Assembly (NCBI RefSeq): GCF_036669915.1 | Contig: NC_089324.1 | Location: 8,056,744-8,120,743, forward strand | Direction of reading: 5' to 3' | DNA: 64,000 bases | Source: Pocillopora verrucosa | Lineage: Eukaryota > Cnidaria > Anthozoa > Scleractinia > Pocilloporidae | Part shown: positions 34,491-45,568 of the stretch, piece after piece | Numbering within the stretch: position 1 is the stretch's first letter | How the letters are laid out: every line of letters starts with the position of its first letter | Translations under genes and position numbers: made by a program | Notes under the pieces: model-generated | What the model saw: only the letters and a program-made list of their open reading frames with translations | Databases searched by the model: none | What the model was told of the DNA's origin: nothing

Positions 34491-37020
34491 ATAATTAAAT
34501 AGATTCCATGTTTCCGAGGTTCTGTCTAATAATAAGTCACAGATAACGAAAAATGACAAAATGACAAAATGTGGTGAGAACAAACAGTGGCAAACGAGGC
34601 ACAGCTAAGCGCGTCGCTCCTACAGATCAAACGCATATGAAATACACAGAGATGTCTTCGTCAAACACAACATTGCCGATCAGATTAACAAAAAATCACG
34701 TTTTGATAAAATAAGAGTAAAAAAAAGACTAATAGTATTCTGTGTCAAATTTGAATTTAGCTATGTCAGCTTACTGATCGATATCCGAAATAGAACTTGT
34801 TTGACTTGCGGGTGAATGGTGAATCGACTATTGCAGATAAACTGACAATAAACTAACTCCTTTGAAAAAGACGTACCACCTAGATTTTTCAAACAAACTA
34901 AAACTAATTAAAAGGTGAGGTCAATGTGATTGTTTTCCTTGTCTTCCCCTGCAATTCCGATATTCAAATGGTCCTTTACTCAGTAATTTTTACGCGAGAA
35001 ATTTTCGAAAGAGGGGAATTTGTTATTATCTCGCTAAATATGTAGAAAAAGGGTAGGATTTAGAGCGTATTTGTTTTCAATTGGCTTCAATCTTTCATTT
35101 AAGTGCTATCACATTAATAGAATGAGAAATGGGGTTAAATTTTGAGCTCGGTAATGAATTAGAGAAATATGTTTTTGGTCACATCACGAGCATGGGAAAC
35201 AGGAGAATTTATGAGTCCCTCTTGAGGAATGGAATCTCAGACCTCCTTGCTCTGGCACTAAGCCACTAGCTCACCATAACGAGTTTCGAAGGATTCACAG
35301 TGAGGTACGCGATAAGGATCCGCAAATTCATTTTAAACAACTGCAGAAAGTACACGAGAGAGCGTGACCTCGCCTTTTACTTGTAAATTTGATATACATG
35401 TGAAATACACCAGAAAAGCGTTTGAGAAGCATGTCAAAAGTATGTTACCATGCACACAGTGTTTCCTCGATTTTTTTGTTTAGTTCTTAAGCCTGCATGC
35501 GAAAAACGTGTTCTCAAACTTCAGAGCCTTGCACGTTTTAGAGGCTTGACAACGATTTGTGATTGAGCCTGAACAAGGCGGAATTTTAAACCTTGGGCCT
35601 TTGATCACCCGCGTAAATATGATTTCCTTTTTAAGAAAAAATAAAAACCAAACCGCCCTTGATTAAGGTCGCATCGGAAACACCAAAAATTTGATAAACG
35701 CTTCGGTGTCACAGCGAATTAATACGGTATCTGCATGAAACAACCATTCTATCTGTTTCACTCTCAGAAATGAATTACAAAAATTTTTTGAATAAAAAAC
35801 TGGAATACTTACCAAAAATTACGTAGAAAAGATATGCTTATAACGTACTTTAACTTTACTTTAATCTTTAATTGCAATTAAATTGAATTCAAAGATTATG
35901 TCTCTGAGATGTATAATTACCGCATTAACTCCACTAAACGTTGCGGCATTTGATAGTGTTTTGATTTTTTTTTTTTGCGTTTCCGATGCGGTGTTTAATC
36001 AATGGCTGCGTTTATGCCAAGATCTTCTCTGATAAGTCTCTGACATCAATTACAGAGGATCACCTACAAATATATTTCAGAACCGCAGCATGTTTAAAGC
36101 TCCAGTAGCTCCCATTTTGAAGATTCGTTTGAAGGGAGTTAAAGTTAAATGCATTGTAATGAGCCCGTAATTTTTTGTTGCTGTCGTTTTAATTTTTTTA
36201 GTCTTTGTTTTTGCCTATTTTGGTTTTATTGTTTGTCTTCTTTTATTGTTCTTTTAATCCTGAATAAACGTCGCTTTCTTTCGACTGAGTGAAATTCTCA
36301 TTTGAGGGCGGTGTATCCCTAAGTGGTGTAGAAAGGTTTTCATTTGCTCAAGATCCAAATGTTAATCTCCTTCTAAATTTTCAAGTACTACAACATTTAT
36401 ATCCACTTATGTTGCTTAGAAAGCTATTGAATCAGACGTAGCGCTATCTCCCGAAGTTTTAGGTATTGTTAATACAAGGCAAGACCATCAAGATGGATGA
36501 AGAGTCCTTGAAAATGTTGATTAAGTACATGAATGTCTCTTAAGTCCCTGCTTGAGTAGAAGAAATCCTTCACTCAAAATTAATCAGCTTACTTATTTTG
36601 TTTTTGTTTACAAGGGCAAAGATGAAAACAGAGAAGGTACACTTTTGACGCGACGAGCCTCTTATGCAGGCGGTGATCATCTTCCACCTGTAATCCTTTC
36701 AGCTCACGCAATTTTCTCTTTATCTTAATGTAACTTGATAGTAAAATTATTTACATGCTGTGTCCACTTCAGTTTTCTTGAAAAGCAAAAAACTTCCTAG
36801 CTCTGTATGGGCCTCTTTCGTATCCACGAAAATGTAAGCCAACTGGAGGGTAAAAAAGAGTTATACTCTAATGTAAAGCCCACATCAGTCTAAGTTATAT
36901 TTTTGGCACTCAGTTTCGATGTATGAATAAAAATGTTTAGTATCAAAGAACATAACTTTTCCCGTTAGATTAGGGTATACACAAAAGAACCGGAACAGAT
37001 GATTTCCTATTCAAGAATTG
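34491..37020. other. Noncoding 5' region of the unit C CRD gene
   Basis: Aligns to the A and B upstream regions. No gene is seen. It ends at the transposon target TTG (37,018-37,020). Confidence 0.6.
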
Positions 37021-37819
37021 GGGCCGGGTCGCACTTGAGCCAATTTTGTTTACTTCCAATTTTTGGCGAGGAAAAAATTGGCAAAAATTTCGCGAGGGCC
37101 AAATTTTGGCGGTGGTCGCATTGGACCAACATGTTTGAGCCAAAACTTCGCTGATTGACATATATGTCATGTCACGATATCTACAGTCAAGAAAACATCT
37201 CGTGCATTGCTTGTGCAAGAATGGATCGTCATATACAGGTGACTATTTTCGCGGCTTTCGGGCTTTTGTTGAATTTTGTGTTTCAGTCTCAACAGAACAA
37301 CGCAGCGTTTTTAGTATTGTTGATGCACTATCAGCTGGCTTTTCAACGGTTAGTGTCTGCTGTTAGAAGACGTAGGGTTCGCTTGAATTGGTGCCGATCC
37401 AGGGTAGGAGTCATTGGCATTTCCAAAAAACTGCCGCTCGTATTCCGCGTTTCCATTGTAAAAACCATAGAAAGAAGGGTCAGATAGACCGGGAAAAAAA
37501 TTATTTTGTCCCGACATCGTACGTGCTAACCTGCACTAGCCGAACAAAGTAATTTTTCCCGCCGTAACTTGATCCAAGTATGTTTGAAGAAAAATGGCAG
37601 CTCAATGGTTAAACAAACAAAATTGTTTGCTTTGCCAAAATTTGGAAGCCTTCGAGGCAGCACTTCGGCTTCTCTGAAGACTGGCGAAAATTTGGCAATC
37701 CGCAAAAAATTGGCGAGTTTTTGAAACTGGGGGTCGCACTTATTTTACGTTACTTGGTGACAGATTTATTACTTATACAAACAAAATTGGCTAAAATTCG
37801 CTCTAGTGCGACCCGGCCC
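37021..37819. mobile_element. 799-bp DNA transposon with 15-bp TIRs, 3-bp TSD
   Basis: The left end is GGGCCGGGTCGCACT and the right end is its exact reverse complement, AGTGCGACCCGGCCC. Looser inverted similarity continues inward (AATTTTGTTT). It is flanked by TTG on both sides (37,018-37,020 and 37,820-37,822). Units A (about 14,870) and B (about 25,245) show the uninterrupted site, AAGAATTGGTTAACC and AAGAATTGGCTAACC, so this is a post-duplication insertion. A 3-bp duplication and GGG-type ends fit PIF/Harbinger or CACTA-like non-autonomous elements. One frame (37,155-37,487) contains an Arg-rich run (AVRRRRVRLNW) vaguely like Harbinger transposase N-termini, but this is weak and no catalytic domain is present. 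Confidence 0.85.
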
Positions 37820-37822
37820 TTG

Positions 37823-38319
37823 GTTAACCTATTTCCTTCGCGAATTCCTCATTTTAAATGCCATCGAGGTAGAATTTCACATTCTTTAAATGCTTAAACT
37901 TTTAAAACTGTCACTATGGGAGTGTGTTAAAAACTTGAAGCTCATGCCGATCGATTTTGCTTTCATAATCCCACAAACTTTAACTGAAGAATCGAGATCA
38001 ACTCACACCGAGTAAATGAGAAATAGAGCAACAACAATCGTTATTGACTACTGGGACATCAGTCTCGAGCTGATTTTGCTGTTTTGCTCCTGAAAACGTT
38101 TTCGAACTTGGGGAAATGGCAGAGAAAACTTTGCCGGAGATTGATCAAAAGCCATAATGATTAATGGGCGCTAGATCTTTGTTAACATGAAATGATTAAT
38201 CTACAAGAAATTAGGGCTAAACTGATTAAAGTTGCGTTGCACCTTTCTCGACAAAAAGATTTTTTACAGACGTTTGGTGGAGTTCTATTTCACTTTAAGG
38301 CAAAACTAATTGAAACAAA
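37823..38319. other. Noncoding, between the transposon and the CRD promoter
   Basis: Parallel to 14,875-15,385 of unit A, including a segment deleted in unit B. No gene is seen. Confidence 0.5.
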
Positions 38320-38553
38320 TTGTAGCCAATAAAGATTTGCGCAAAGCTATAAAGCTCAGTAATTAAATCCACTATTTTCGGTAAATCTCGTTTAGCTAAT
38401 CGTATCATTTGTACAGTCCAGACAAGGTCATTGCCATTGACTGGTTAACGAAACCTTAAGCTTGGATAAACATTTTATCACGATTTTGACAAGAATTACG
38501 TACATAAAGGGCTTGAGTCAGATATCAACAACACTCTCACAATAACCATTGCA
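38320..38553 (+). promoter_or_regulatory. Conserved proximal promoter, unit C CRD gene
   Basis: Same layout as A and B, with the TATA-like CATAAAGG at 38,503-38,510. The 799-bp transposon lies about 730 bp upstream of the start codon and could affect more distal control elements. Confidence 0.45.
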
Positions 38554-39858
38554 ATGGCTGAAATTCAGTGCGTCGTTTTCACGACCTTGCTGCTTTTGAG
38601 TGCGCTCACCTGCGTTTCTGGTAAAATAGGAAAATGTGAGAAGATCAAAATACCATTGTGCCAAGGCATTGGCTACAACTTCACTTCCATGCCAAACATG
38701 TTCAACCACGACACGCAGGAAGAGGCAGCGCTTGAAGTTCATCAATTTTGGCCGCTAGTAGAGATCAAGTGTTCGGCGGACCTGAAGCTCTTCCTCTGTT
38801 CCATGTTTGCTCCAAACTGCCAGCCAAACGTCAAAAAAAGAGTTCCACCATGTCGTTCGATTTGTGAAAGGGCAAGAGATGGTTGTGCACGTTTAATGCG
38901 TCAGTATGGCTTTTCTTGGCCCAAACGCATGACATGCAAAACGTTTCCTGAACTCGGTGGCGATAAGCCGTGCATGGAAGGAAACGGAATTGTAGCGAAC
39001 GGAACGTCAACGACAGCTCATCCTTTAGAGACTGTTCTTCCAAAGAAAACAACCCCATTTAAGAAATGTGAGAAGATCAAAATACCTTTGTGTCAGGGCA
39101 TCGGCTACAACTTCACCTACATGCCAAACATGTTCAACCACGACACACAGGAAGAAGCGGCGCTTGAAGTTCACCAATTCTGGCCGCTAGTCGAGATCAA
39201 ATGTTCGGCTGACCTGAAGCTCTTCCTGTGCTCCATTTATACTCCTATATGTCAGTGGAACTATGGGAAAGAAATTCCCCCATGTCGATCGCTTTGCCAA
39301 AAAGCAAGGGAAGGTTGTGCGCCTCTTATGCGCCAGTACGGCTTTTCGTGGCCCAAGCGATTGAGATGCGAAAATTTTCCGAAACTCGGCCATAAGATAT
39401 GCATAGGACCAAACGGAAATTCAGCCAAAGGATCCGTAACGACATCTTTACCTTCAGTCGCTGTTCTTCCAACGAAAACTTTGACCGCTCCAAAGAAATG
39501 TAAAAAGATAAAAATACCTTTCTGCCAAGGTATTGGCTACAACCGTACCTCACTACCAAACATCAAGGAGGAAGATGCCGTCTATTTCCAACAGTTCAGG
39601 CCACTATTTGGAGGCAAGTGTTCTCCAAATCTGAAGCTCTTTCTTTGCTCCATGTACGCTCCTGAATGCCGACCGAATGTCACAGACCCACTTCCTCCTT
39701 GTCGCTCGACTTGCAAACAAGCGAAGAGAGGTTGTGCTCCTTTCATGCGCTTGCATCACGTTCGTTGGCCCAAGAGATTGAGATGCAAAAATTTTCCAAA
39801 AGCTGGAGGCAAGAAGTCGTGCATAGACCCGAACGGGATTGTACATAAGGGTGCATAA
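38554..39858 (+). CDS. Secreted triple Frizzled-CRD protein, copy C
   Basis: Single exon, 434 residues: signal peptide 1-23 and three Frizzled-type CRDs with all canonical cysteines. It is nine residues longer than A and B because linker 2 reads VAVLPTKTLTAPKKC where the others go directly from the Ser-Val stretch to KKC. Distinctive changes are CQPNV for CQANV, RMTC for RMRC at the end of CRD1, CQWNYGKEI for CQPNYRKEI in CRD2, and NGNS for NRNS. The final 120 nt or so are identical to copy A, whereas the 5' end follows copy B. Role and location are as for copy A. The linker extension resembles the linker text in the pseudogenes (PTEITPV), so it may be the ancestral state. Confidence 0.9.
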   Translation: MAEIQCVVFTTLLLLSALTCVSGKIGKCEKIKIPLCQGIGYNFTSMPNMFNHDTQEEAALEVHQFWPLVEIKCSADLKLFLCSMFAPNCQPNVKKRVPPCRSICERARDGCARLMRQYGFSWPKRMTCKTFPELGGDKPCMEGNGIVANGTSTTAHPLETVLPKKTTPFKKCEKIKIPLCQGIGYNFTYMPNMFNHDTQEEAALEVHQFWPLVEIKCSADLKLFLCSIYTPICQWNYGKEIPPCRSLCQKAREGCAPLMRQYGFSWPKRLRCENFPKLGHKICIGPNGNSAKGSVTTSLPSVAVLPTKTLTAPKKCKKIKIPFCQGIGYNRTSLPNIKEEDAVYFQQFRPLFGGKCSPNLKLFLCSMYAPECRPNVTDPLPPCRSTCKQAKRGCAPFMRLHHVRWPKRLRCKNFPKAGGKKSCIDPNGIVHKGA

Positions 39859-41538
39859 ACAATACCTCCATAACAACATCTGCAGCTACTACCAAACAGA
39901 GCGGAGAACCAAAAAGACTGACTTTTAAACCGCAACATTTGGGCGCCATTTTCTAATATTGGATGTCATTTATATCATTAATCATACATCGTCATATTTT
40001 GCGTTAGATGTGTTATTTGAAAAAACAAGCCATACGGTAATGATGACGTGGATTACCGAAAGCTTGCAATTTTGAATCTTAAATTTCATAAGCAGTTTTA
40101 AGCCTTATTTGAACTTTAAAATTGATCGTTCAAGTTCACTTCTACTCTTCTTCTATTTCTGAGAAAGATGTGCGCTAGCGGAGAAAAGTAAATAAATATT
40201 AATTTGTATTGAGGTCAAAGTAAAAGTTATATGAAATATAATTTTCAAATGTGATGGGAAGGTTGTCTTGTAAAGATCCCTTCCATATAACAGTCAAGTT
40301 TTAATTACCCCATAAAAAACAAAAATATCAGTAATCTTTGAAATAAAAGTTATATTCATTGTTTTTCTTGGTCGACCAGTGCACAAAAATCCAATTTGTG
40401 TGAAATAAATAAATAAAGTGTTCTCTTGCTGTATCACAGAATAGAAGTGTGTTTCGGTTGCGTGAGGTTAATTCATGCCATAGCAGTTGATAACGGGTGA
40501 TTTTGTTGATTCACAACAATCACTCTTGTCTAAGGCGGTTTAGCACTAATCTTCATGTGTTCGAACACCATTCAGTAGACATCATATCCTTGACCCTATG
40601 CGGTGGCCCATTTGAACAAATCGTGCACAAGGTATGGCTTGAGCCAAGGTGCCAACCGAAGATCGTTGTTTGATACCTCGTGTTGATTAATTCAGCTCTG
40701 CTAAGTCTTCTCGCAATCAAAGAATATTCATTGTTCTCTTGAAAATAGCGTCATAATGTCAATGAAACGTCAACTTTTTGGTAAACTTTCTTCTTTTGTA
40801 TCTCCAAATTTAAGTTTGTATTCCGGCTTTTACACCGTTCCCCTGTTAAATAAGGCTATTGTGTTTGCGCTTGAGTTGACCCTTAAATTCCAATGATCTA
40901 ATTCTCCCTGACTGCTACGCATTTCCTTGCAGAATAGTCACGAGAATCTGGTGTTAAATCAAGATAACAATCTCTACCTGATAAGTTTGAGTATTCTCAT
41001 TACCTGTTTGTTAAATAATGTATGAGTGTTATAGTGAGAAGTTACATGTTAATCCGGCATTACTGGGAGTTAAAGTGTGAAGCTGAATGAGTGAAGCAAA
41101 ATGGCCTGGTTACTAACTTGATCTACATGCTGTAGTCCAAGAAGTATTAAATCAAAGATTCTAATTAATCGGTGTAATGATACAGGACTCTTTCAAACAC
41201 AGTTTCCGTGAACCGGGTAAATCTTGAGCAAATGCTTGTCCAAGCAAACAAATAAACGCCTGAGTTGAATTTAATTCCCCTAATTTCTATTTTCATCACT
41301 ATTAATATTATTATCGAACACTATCTCTGATTTAAATGTAATTTACTTTTCTTTCTTTTTACTTTGGCTTTGGAGACCTGGAAGAAAATATCTTTGTAGT
41401 AATATATCCGTTTGGAATAAAACCAATAAAAATAAGAGCTCGTGTTTATTCCAAACATTGACAAAGGAGAGTTATGTATAAAAAATTTTCCTTCCTTTGC
41501 TGGCTCGTTTTCTTCGTTTTTACAGAGTGAACCTACAG
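39859..41538. other. 3' flank of CRD copy C
   Basis: Noncoding, parallel to the A and B flanks. AATAAA-type signals are present, and a TTTTTACAG acceptor-like site (41,517-41,525) lies before the exon-like stretch. Confidence 0.5.
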
Positions 41539-41812
41539 TGAAGAATCAAAATCAACGCGAACAAAGTACATCAGAGATAAGACGACACAAACAGATTGTC
41601 ATATAGTATTTTTGAGACAGACCGGGCGTAGTCAACGACATCTGAAGAGTCTGGACCCGGAAAGATGGAAAAATACAAGGGAGGAGGTTAAAAAAAAGAA
41701 CAAAAGTTATGTTCATTCAGAAATAGTGCCTGATCTGCGACACCCTGAAGGACTGGACATTATTTCAGCTAAAGTTAGCGAGCCTCTTCTCTTTCCTTTA
41801 TATGATATTTAA
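41539..41812 (+). CDS. Candidate terminal coding exon, protein not recognised
   Basis: An open frame follows CCTACAG (acceptor-like) and runs 274 nt to a TAA: EESKSTRTKYIRDKTTQTD, then CHIVFLRQTGRSQRHLKS, LDPERWKNTREEVKKKNK, SYVHSEIVPDLRHPEG and LDIISAKVSEPLLFPLYDI. The composition (charged, varied, no low complexity) is protein-like. The B copy has the same length without indels. There is no ATG start in the frame, so this would be the last exon of a multi-exon gene. I found no partner exon upstream in the unit. Alternatives are an exon captured by the duplication or a retroposed fragment. The family is unknown to me. Confidence 0.45.
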
Positions 41813-44242
41813 AACACAATCTCTTAGATCCAGAGTTGGGTGACAAAGTTCAAACCGCATCATTTTTGCAGTGCCTTACCTCTCATAAATTAACTAAAGT
41901 AGTTCTCTTATTTTCTCCCTTGAAAGTTTAATCTAAAAACAGCGGAGTGAAATTATTGAAATAACCTCTTCTTAGGGTCTTCATTGTCGTAATTAAGAAT
42001 TTATAAAAAAGAAATATTCCCACCTCTGCAGTATTTTTTGTTAATTTGTTTGGTTGATTTTTTTGTCGTTGTTGTTGTTTGAGGAATGATATGGTTAATT
42101 CCATTTCTTCGATGTTAACCTGACTAAGAAAGCTATGAACCATCTGGTTAAAGGTTACGGACTGAATCAGAACACAAACGTTGCGAGTTAATCATTCTGT
42201 CTTGCGTGTGATTTAGGGGCATTACCACATGCACTTGTCACATGCATTTGCGTGTTTTAGCATGCAATTTGAGACCTTTTTAACACGCAGAGCTCAATTT
42301 GCTGAGATGAGACTGACAAGATTTACTTGCCAAGTGCACATATGCTAATAGATGTTCTACAGTAATGTCATTCCATGTGGCGGCTTGTAGGGCACACGAC
42401 ACGCATTTTTTCCATCGTTTTTCTCAGTTTGATATTTTTAAAGTTCTGTTTTAACCTTCAAACCGGGCTAGATTTCTTTCAAAACTTTTTCCCTCTAAGA
42501 AGCGCTCTTTTATCATCGAAGTTGTCGCGAAGACTGGTGACTAGTAAAATTCGTCCGACTGTCATTTCGTCTGGAGTCGTGGTGTGATATCTCCAAATTC
42601 TACAATTTCTAGTTGGCTATTTTGCGATAAGTCTAGCGACCCCGTGGGAAAGACATAATTATGCGGGTTCTAGAGCATGTCACAACTTACAATAACATAA
42701 AATCACACCATAAAATCCCTTGATGTACTAGCAGCTCAGAGGCTGAAGGGACGTTTTCCATGAATGGTAACGTTTATCTAGAACTGACTTCAGCAAGTAA
42801 TTTTTTTAAGTCAGCAAGACATTGGAATCCACATCACTTGCCTTAATCTACTGTTCAGTTCACTATTTGTGTTTTGAGAATCCCGAGGAGGCTCATTTTT
42901 ACGAAGTAAGCTGCTTTATTTCATAATGTATACTGAGTTATGGCACTTAGGGGCCACCGTAAAAAAGCTAACAATACAGAATTTTTCGAAAAAAATATAT
43001 AAACTATTTTTCAGCTTACCGCTGTATTAAGTAACAGTCACAAAAAGTATAATACTTTTACATTTTGCCACGAAAAAAACTAATTCAGAAACTTGATTTT
43101 CTGCCGTAATAAACAATCAGAGTTGCCGGAACCTTTTAGTAATTACACAGCAGCACAGAACGCTAAAAGAAAATAAAGAGCAATTAGAAAAGGTTTAACA
43201 AGAGGGTCTCAAAGGGATGATGGCTTTTATGGCTGACGATTCAGATTTCAACCATTATATGACGGCTAACTATTAATTTCTTTCCGTCAAAGTTAGAAGA
43301 AGAAAAATTTAACGGTTAACCTTTTTTTAGCAGTAATGGATACAATTCGTCAATTTTCGTCAATTGCTAAATTACTTTGCCGTCTTAAGGCGAAATAACT
43401 GTTAGTCCCACTTGTTTCGAATTTGAAACAGCTTTGGTTTGCGCGCGCCGACCTTAGCGTGCGCTTAAAACAATTCACAAGTTAATGACTCGAATTTATC
43501 CTGAGTTCAATAAAATCTCGTATTCGTGTTAGGAATGACTACAGGACGGGCACAAAATGTTCGACGTCTAAATCAACATGTCTCTTTCGTCAAATTGGCA
43601 TGGTCGACACTCGAATAAGTTTCGCTCATGAAAAGATTAACGTTTCACTCGGGTCTCATTTTCTTACTGTTGCTAATAATCTGTTCTTGTTTTGTTTGTT
43701 TATTATGCAGTCTTCCAGCCTATCCATAACCTTGTTTAACTTCCTCTATCTCGAAGTGTCATTTTCAAAATTTCCATTTCAAAGATATGTCAATTCATTG
43801 CTCTTTCTCCTGCTGGTCAAAGAAGCTTTCTCATTTATTAATTTTGGCCATTTTACAACTAACGATTGATTTTTTTTCAGTTAAAGTTAGCAGAGGAAAA
43901 TTTCTCGGTTAACTATTTTCACTACTAACGATACAACTTCACGATTTTTTAGTCTAACGGCTTCGTCGTTTTTTCTGTTTTACGGCTATTGGTTAACCCC
44001 GTTGAGATCCTCTAGTGCTGAGGTTGAAAAACTTTCCTGTGGCGAAAAGGTTACGACACGTTACGCTCGTTAACTTGAATATAACCCTTAAGTTAATGCC
44101 AATAATTACCAAATAACCAGTGAACCAGAATAAGTTTTGTGGTGCTTTAAACATCCCCATCTAGAGCTGTTATAGGAGCTGAGATTCACTGGCCTGAGTG
44201 CAGCCGTCTCCTCCATCGAGACATCGGGTAGCGGGAGCAGAG
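41813..44242. other. Noncoding tail of unit C
   Basis: Parallel to the A and B tails. At 42,884-43,251 about 370 bp replaces the 10 bp ATTGTATTGG present in A and B. The block has no terminal inverted repeats or coding frame that I can see. The TAACGG-type repeat pair follows at about 43,251-43,400 and 43,850-43,995. Confidence 0.55.
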
Positions 44243-44353
44243 CTCGGGCTTAATTATTACCATCCCGATTTGAGCACTAATAGGTCTTGGTCTTAATAGT
44301 ACAGTGTACGCGTCATCCTTGTAATAAGACAGTTTAATGCCTGTGTAAGTGGA

Positions 44354-44420
44354 ACACGTCATGTGCGCGCGCTGTTGTCGCGTATTTCGCCAATTTAAAT
44401 GTTGTTTTTTATGAAAACGT
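44354..44420 (+). repeat. Dispersed repeat, copy 1
   Basis: CGTCATGTGCGCGCGCTGTT, then GTCGCGTATTTCGCC and TTTTTTATGAAAACG. The reverse complement of 48,497-48,580 reads almost the same order (TGTGCGCGCTGTTGCCGTGC, ATTTCACC, TTTTTTCATGAAAAACG). The two are inverted copies of one interspersed element. Confidence 0.5.
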
Positions 44421-44606
44421 ATTACCAATGCCTAGTTACTTTCTCAAATTTTGTTGAACTTTTTACAATTGGTAACAGGACTTCGTGTCTTCCAATTCTG
44501 TCTGTAATCTTACTTGCGATTACCATTATTAATCGCCATCTTTCGAAGCAAAAACCATATCTTATTGGCCTTCCAATTAACTGCCTCGCCCCTGATACAA
44601 CTCTTT

Positions 44607-44701
44607 ACATTCCTAATGTTACATAATAAAACTACCTCGTGACATTCCTAATGTTACATAATAAAACTACCTCGTGTGTTACGTAATAAAAATACCTCGT
44701 G
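44607..44701 (+). repeat. 35-bp tandem repeat, 2.7 copies
   Basis: Two exact 35-bp units (44,607-44,641 and 44,642-44,676), each ending in AAAACTACCTCGTG. A third, partial copy (44,677-44,701) reads TGTTACGTAATAAAAATACC. Confidence 0.9.
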
Positions 44702-44897
44702 CAGTTCTTCCTGCTTCAGTTCTTTCATTTTCATCCCCTTACAACTTTGAATTGTTTCTTTCATTGATCCATCTGGTCATAATTTTTCTTTCACAAAGCT
44801 ATTTAACACGACTTATTAAAACATTCATTTACATTTATCATCCAACGAATATCTTTTCTTACGCACGATTGGTCTAAAAACATCACTTGACTCAGCT

Positions 44898-44947
44898 AAA
44901 ACTGGGGAATATCCGAGGATACACCACAAGTAATATTCCCCAGTTTT
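44898..44947. repeat. 15-bp perfect inverted repeat (hairpin) followed by a T run
   Basis: AAAACTGGGGAATAT (44,898-44,912) and ATATTCCCCAGTTTT (44,933-44,947) form a perfect 15-bp stem with a 20-nt loop. A run of T continues to 44,949, as would a Pol III terminator. It could be a foldback mobile-element remnant or a small structured RNA. I see no box motifs nearby that settle it. Confidence 0.7.
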
Positions 44948-45138
44948 TTAACCTTCATTCCACAACAATCAGTCTTAGTTTAGAATTTAATTTAAGTTAA
45001 GGGAGCGTTTTAGAAGAAGGAATTTGTACCAGAGAACATTGAAAAGTGAACATCCCACGCAGTAAAAGACAATCTGTCAGTACACATCTTTTTCCCACGT
45101 GTTGAAGGATGATAAATACATGAGCCCCCCTTCGGCGC

Positions 45139-45250
45139 AAAAACTACATATGCTGGTATATTTGTCCGCGGACATATTCTGTTCCTTGAACTGAACTCTT
45201 CGCATCTCGGAACAGATAATGTTCGCGGACAAACATCCATGCGTACTTTT
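45139..45250. repeat. Foldback element with TCCGCGGA core
   Basis: The left arm (45,139-45,185) contains TTTGTCCGCGGACATATTCT and GTTCC. The right arm (45,209-45,250) is its imperfect reverse complement, GGAACAGATAATGTTCGCGG and ACAAACATCC. The loop is about 23 nt. The arms extend to AAAACTAC/GTACTTTT. I recall longer versions of this palindrome from coral genomes; unverified. Confidence 0.65.
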
Positions 45251-45568
45251 GAGCCAAATAGAAGATGTTTGTTATTCATACCTCAGTGTGGGAAATTTAT
45301 GAAATGGAAAGTGGGAAATTTGGACGATTTTAATTGGAGTGGAAGTCGCTTAAAGGAAATGAAGAACAAAAAAGATCATCCACTTAAAAGGACAGTGACA
45401 TACCTATCCACTTGAAATCACATGAGAAACAGATTCTGTTTACATGGAACTATGCAAAATAAAACAAACTTATGCAAAAAAACAGCTCATAACATTTCTT
45501 GGCTCACTTAGCTCACTTAACAACAGGCAGAAGAAAAATTGTAGATTCGAAGAGAAGGCGGGAAAAAG

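Larger units (their letters stand above)
30960..44242 (+). repeat. Tandem segmental duplication, unit C (about 13.3 kb)
   Basis: Third direct copy. Homology ends around GGGTAGCGGGAGCAGAGC, after which the sequence is unique. It retains PCMT1 exons 4-7 and carries two unit-specific blocks: a 799-bp transposon (37,021-37,819) and about 370 bp at 42,884-43,251. Confidence 0.9.

Noticed and set aside
15617-39858. Full Frizzled receptors or sFRPs
   Set aside because: No seven-helix region or netrin domain follows the CRDs. Each frame ends a few residues after CRD3 (VHKGA), and the downstream DNA has no matching frame.
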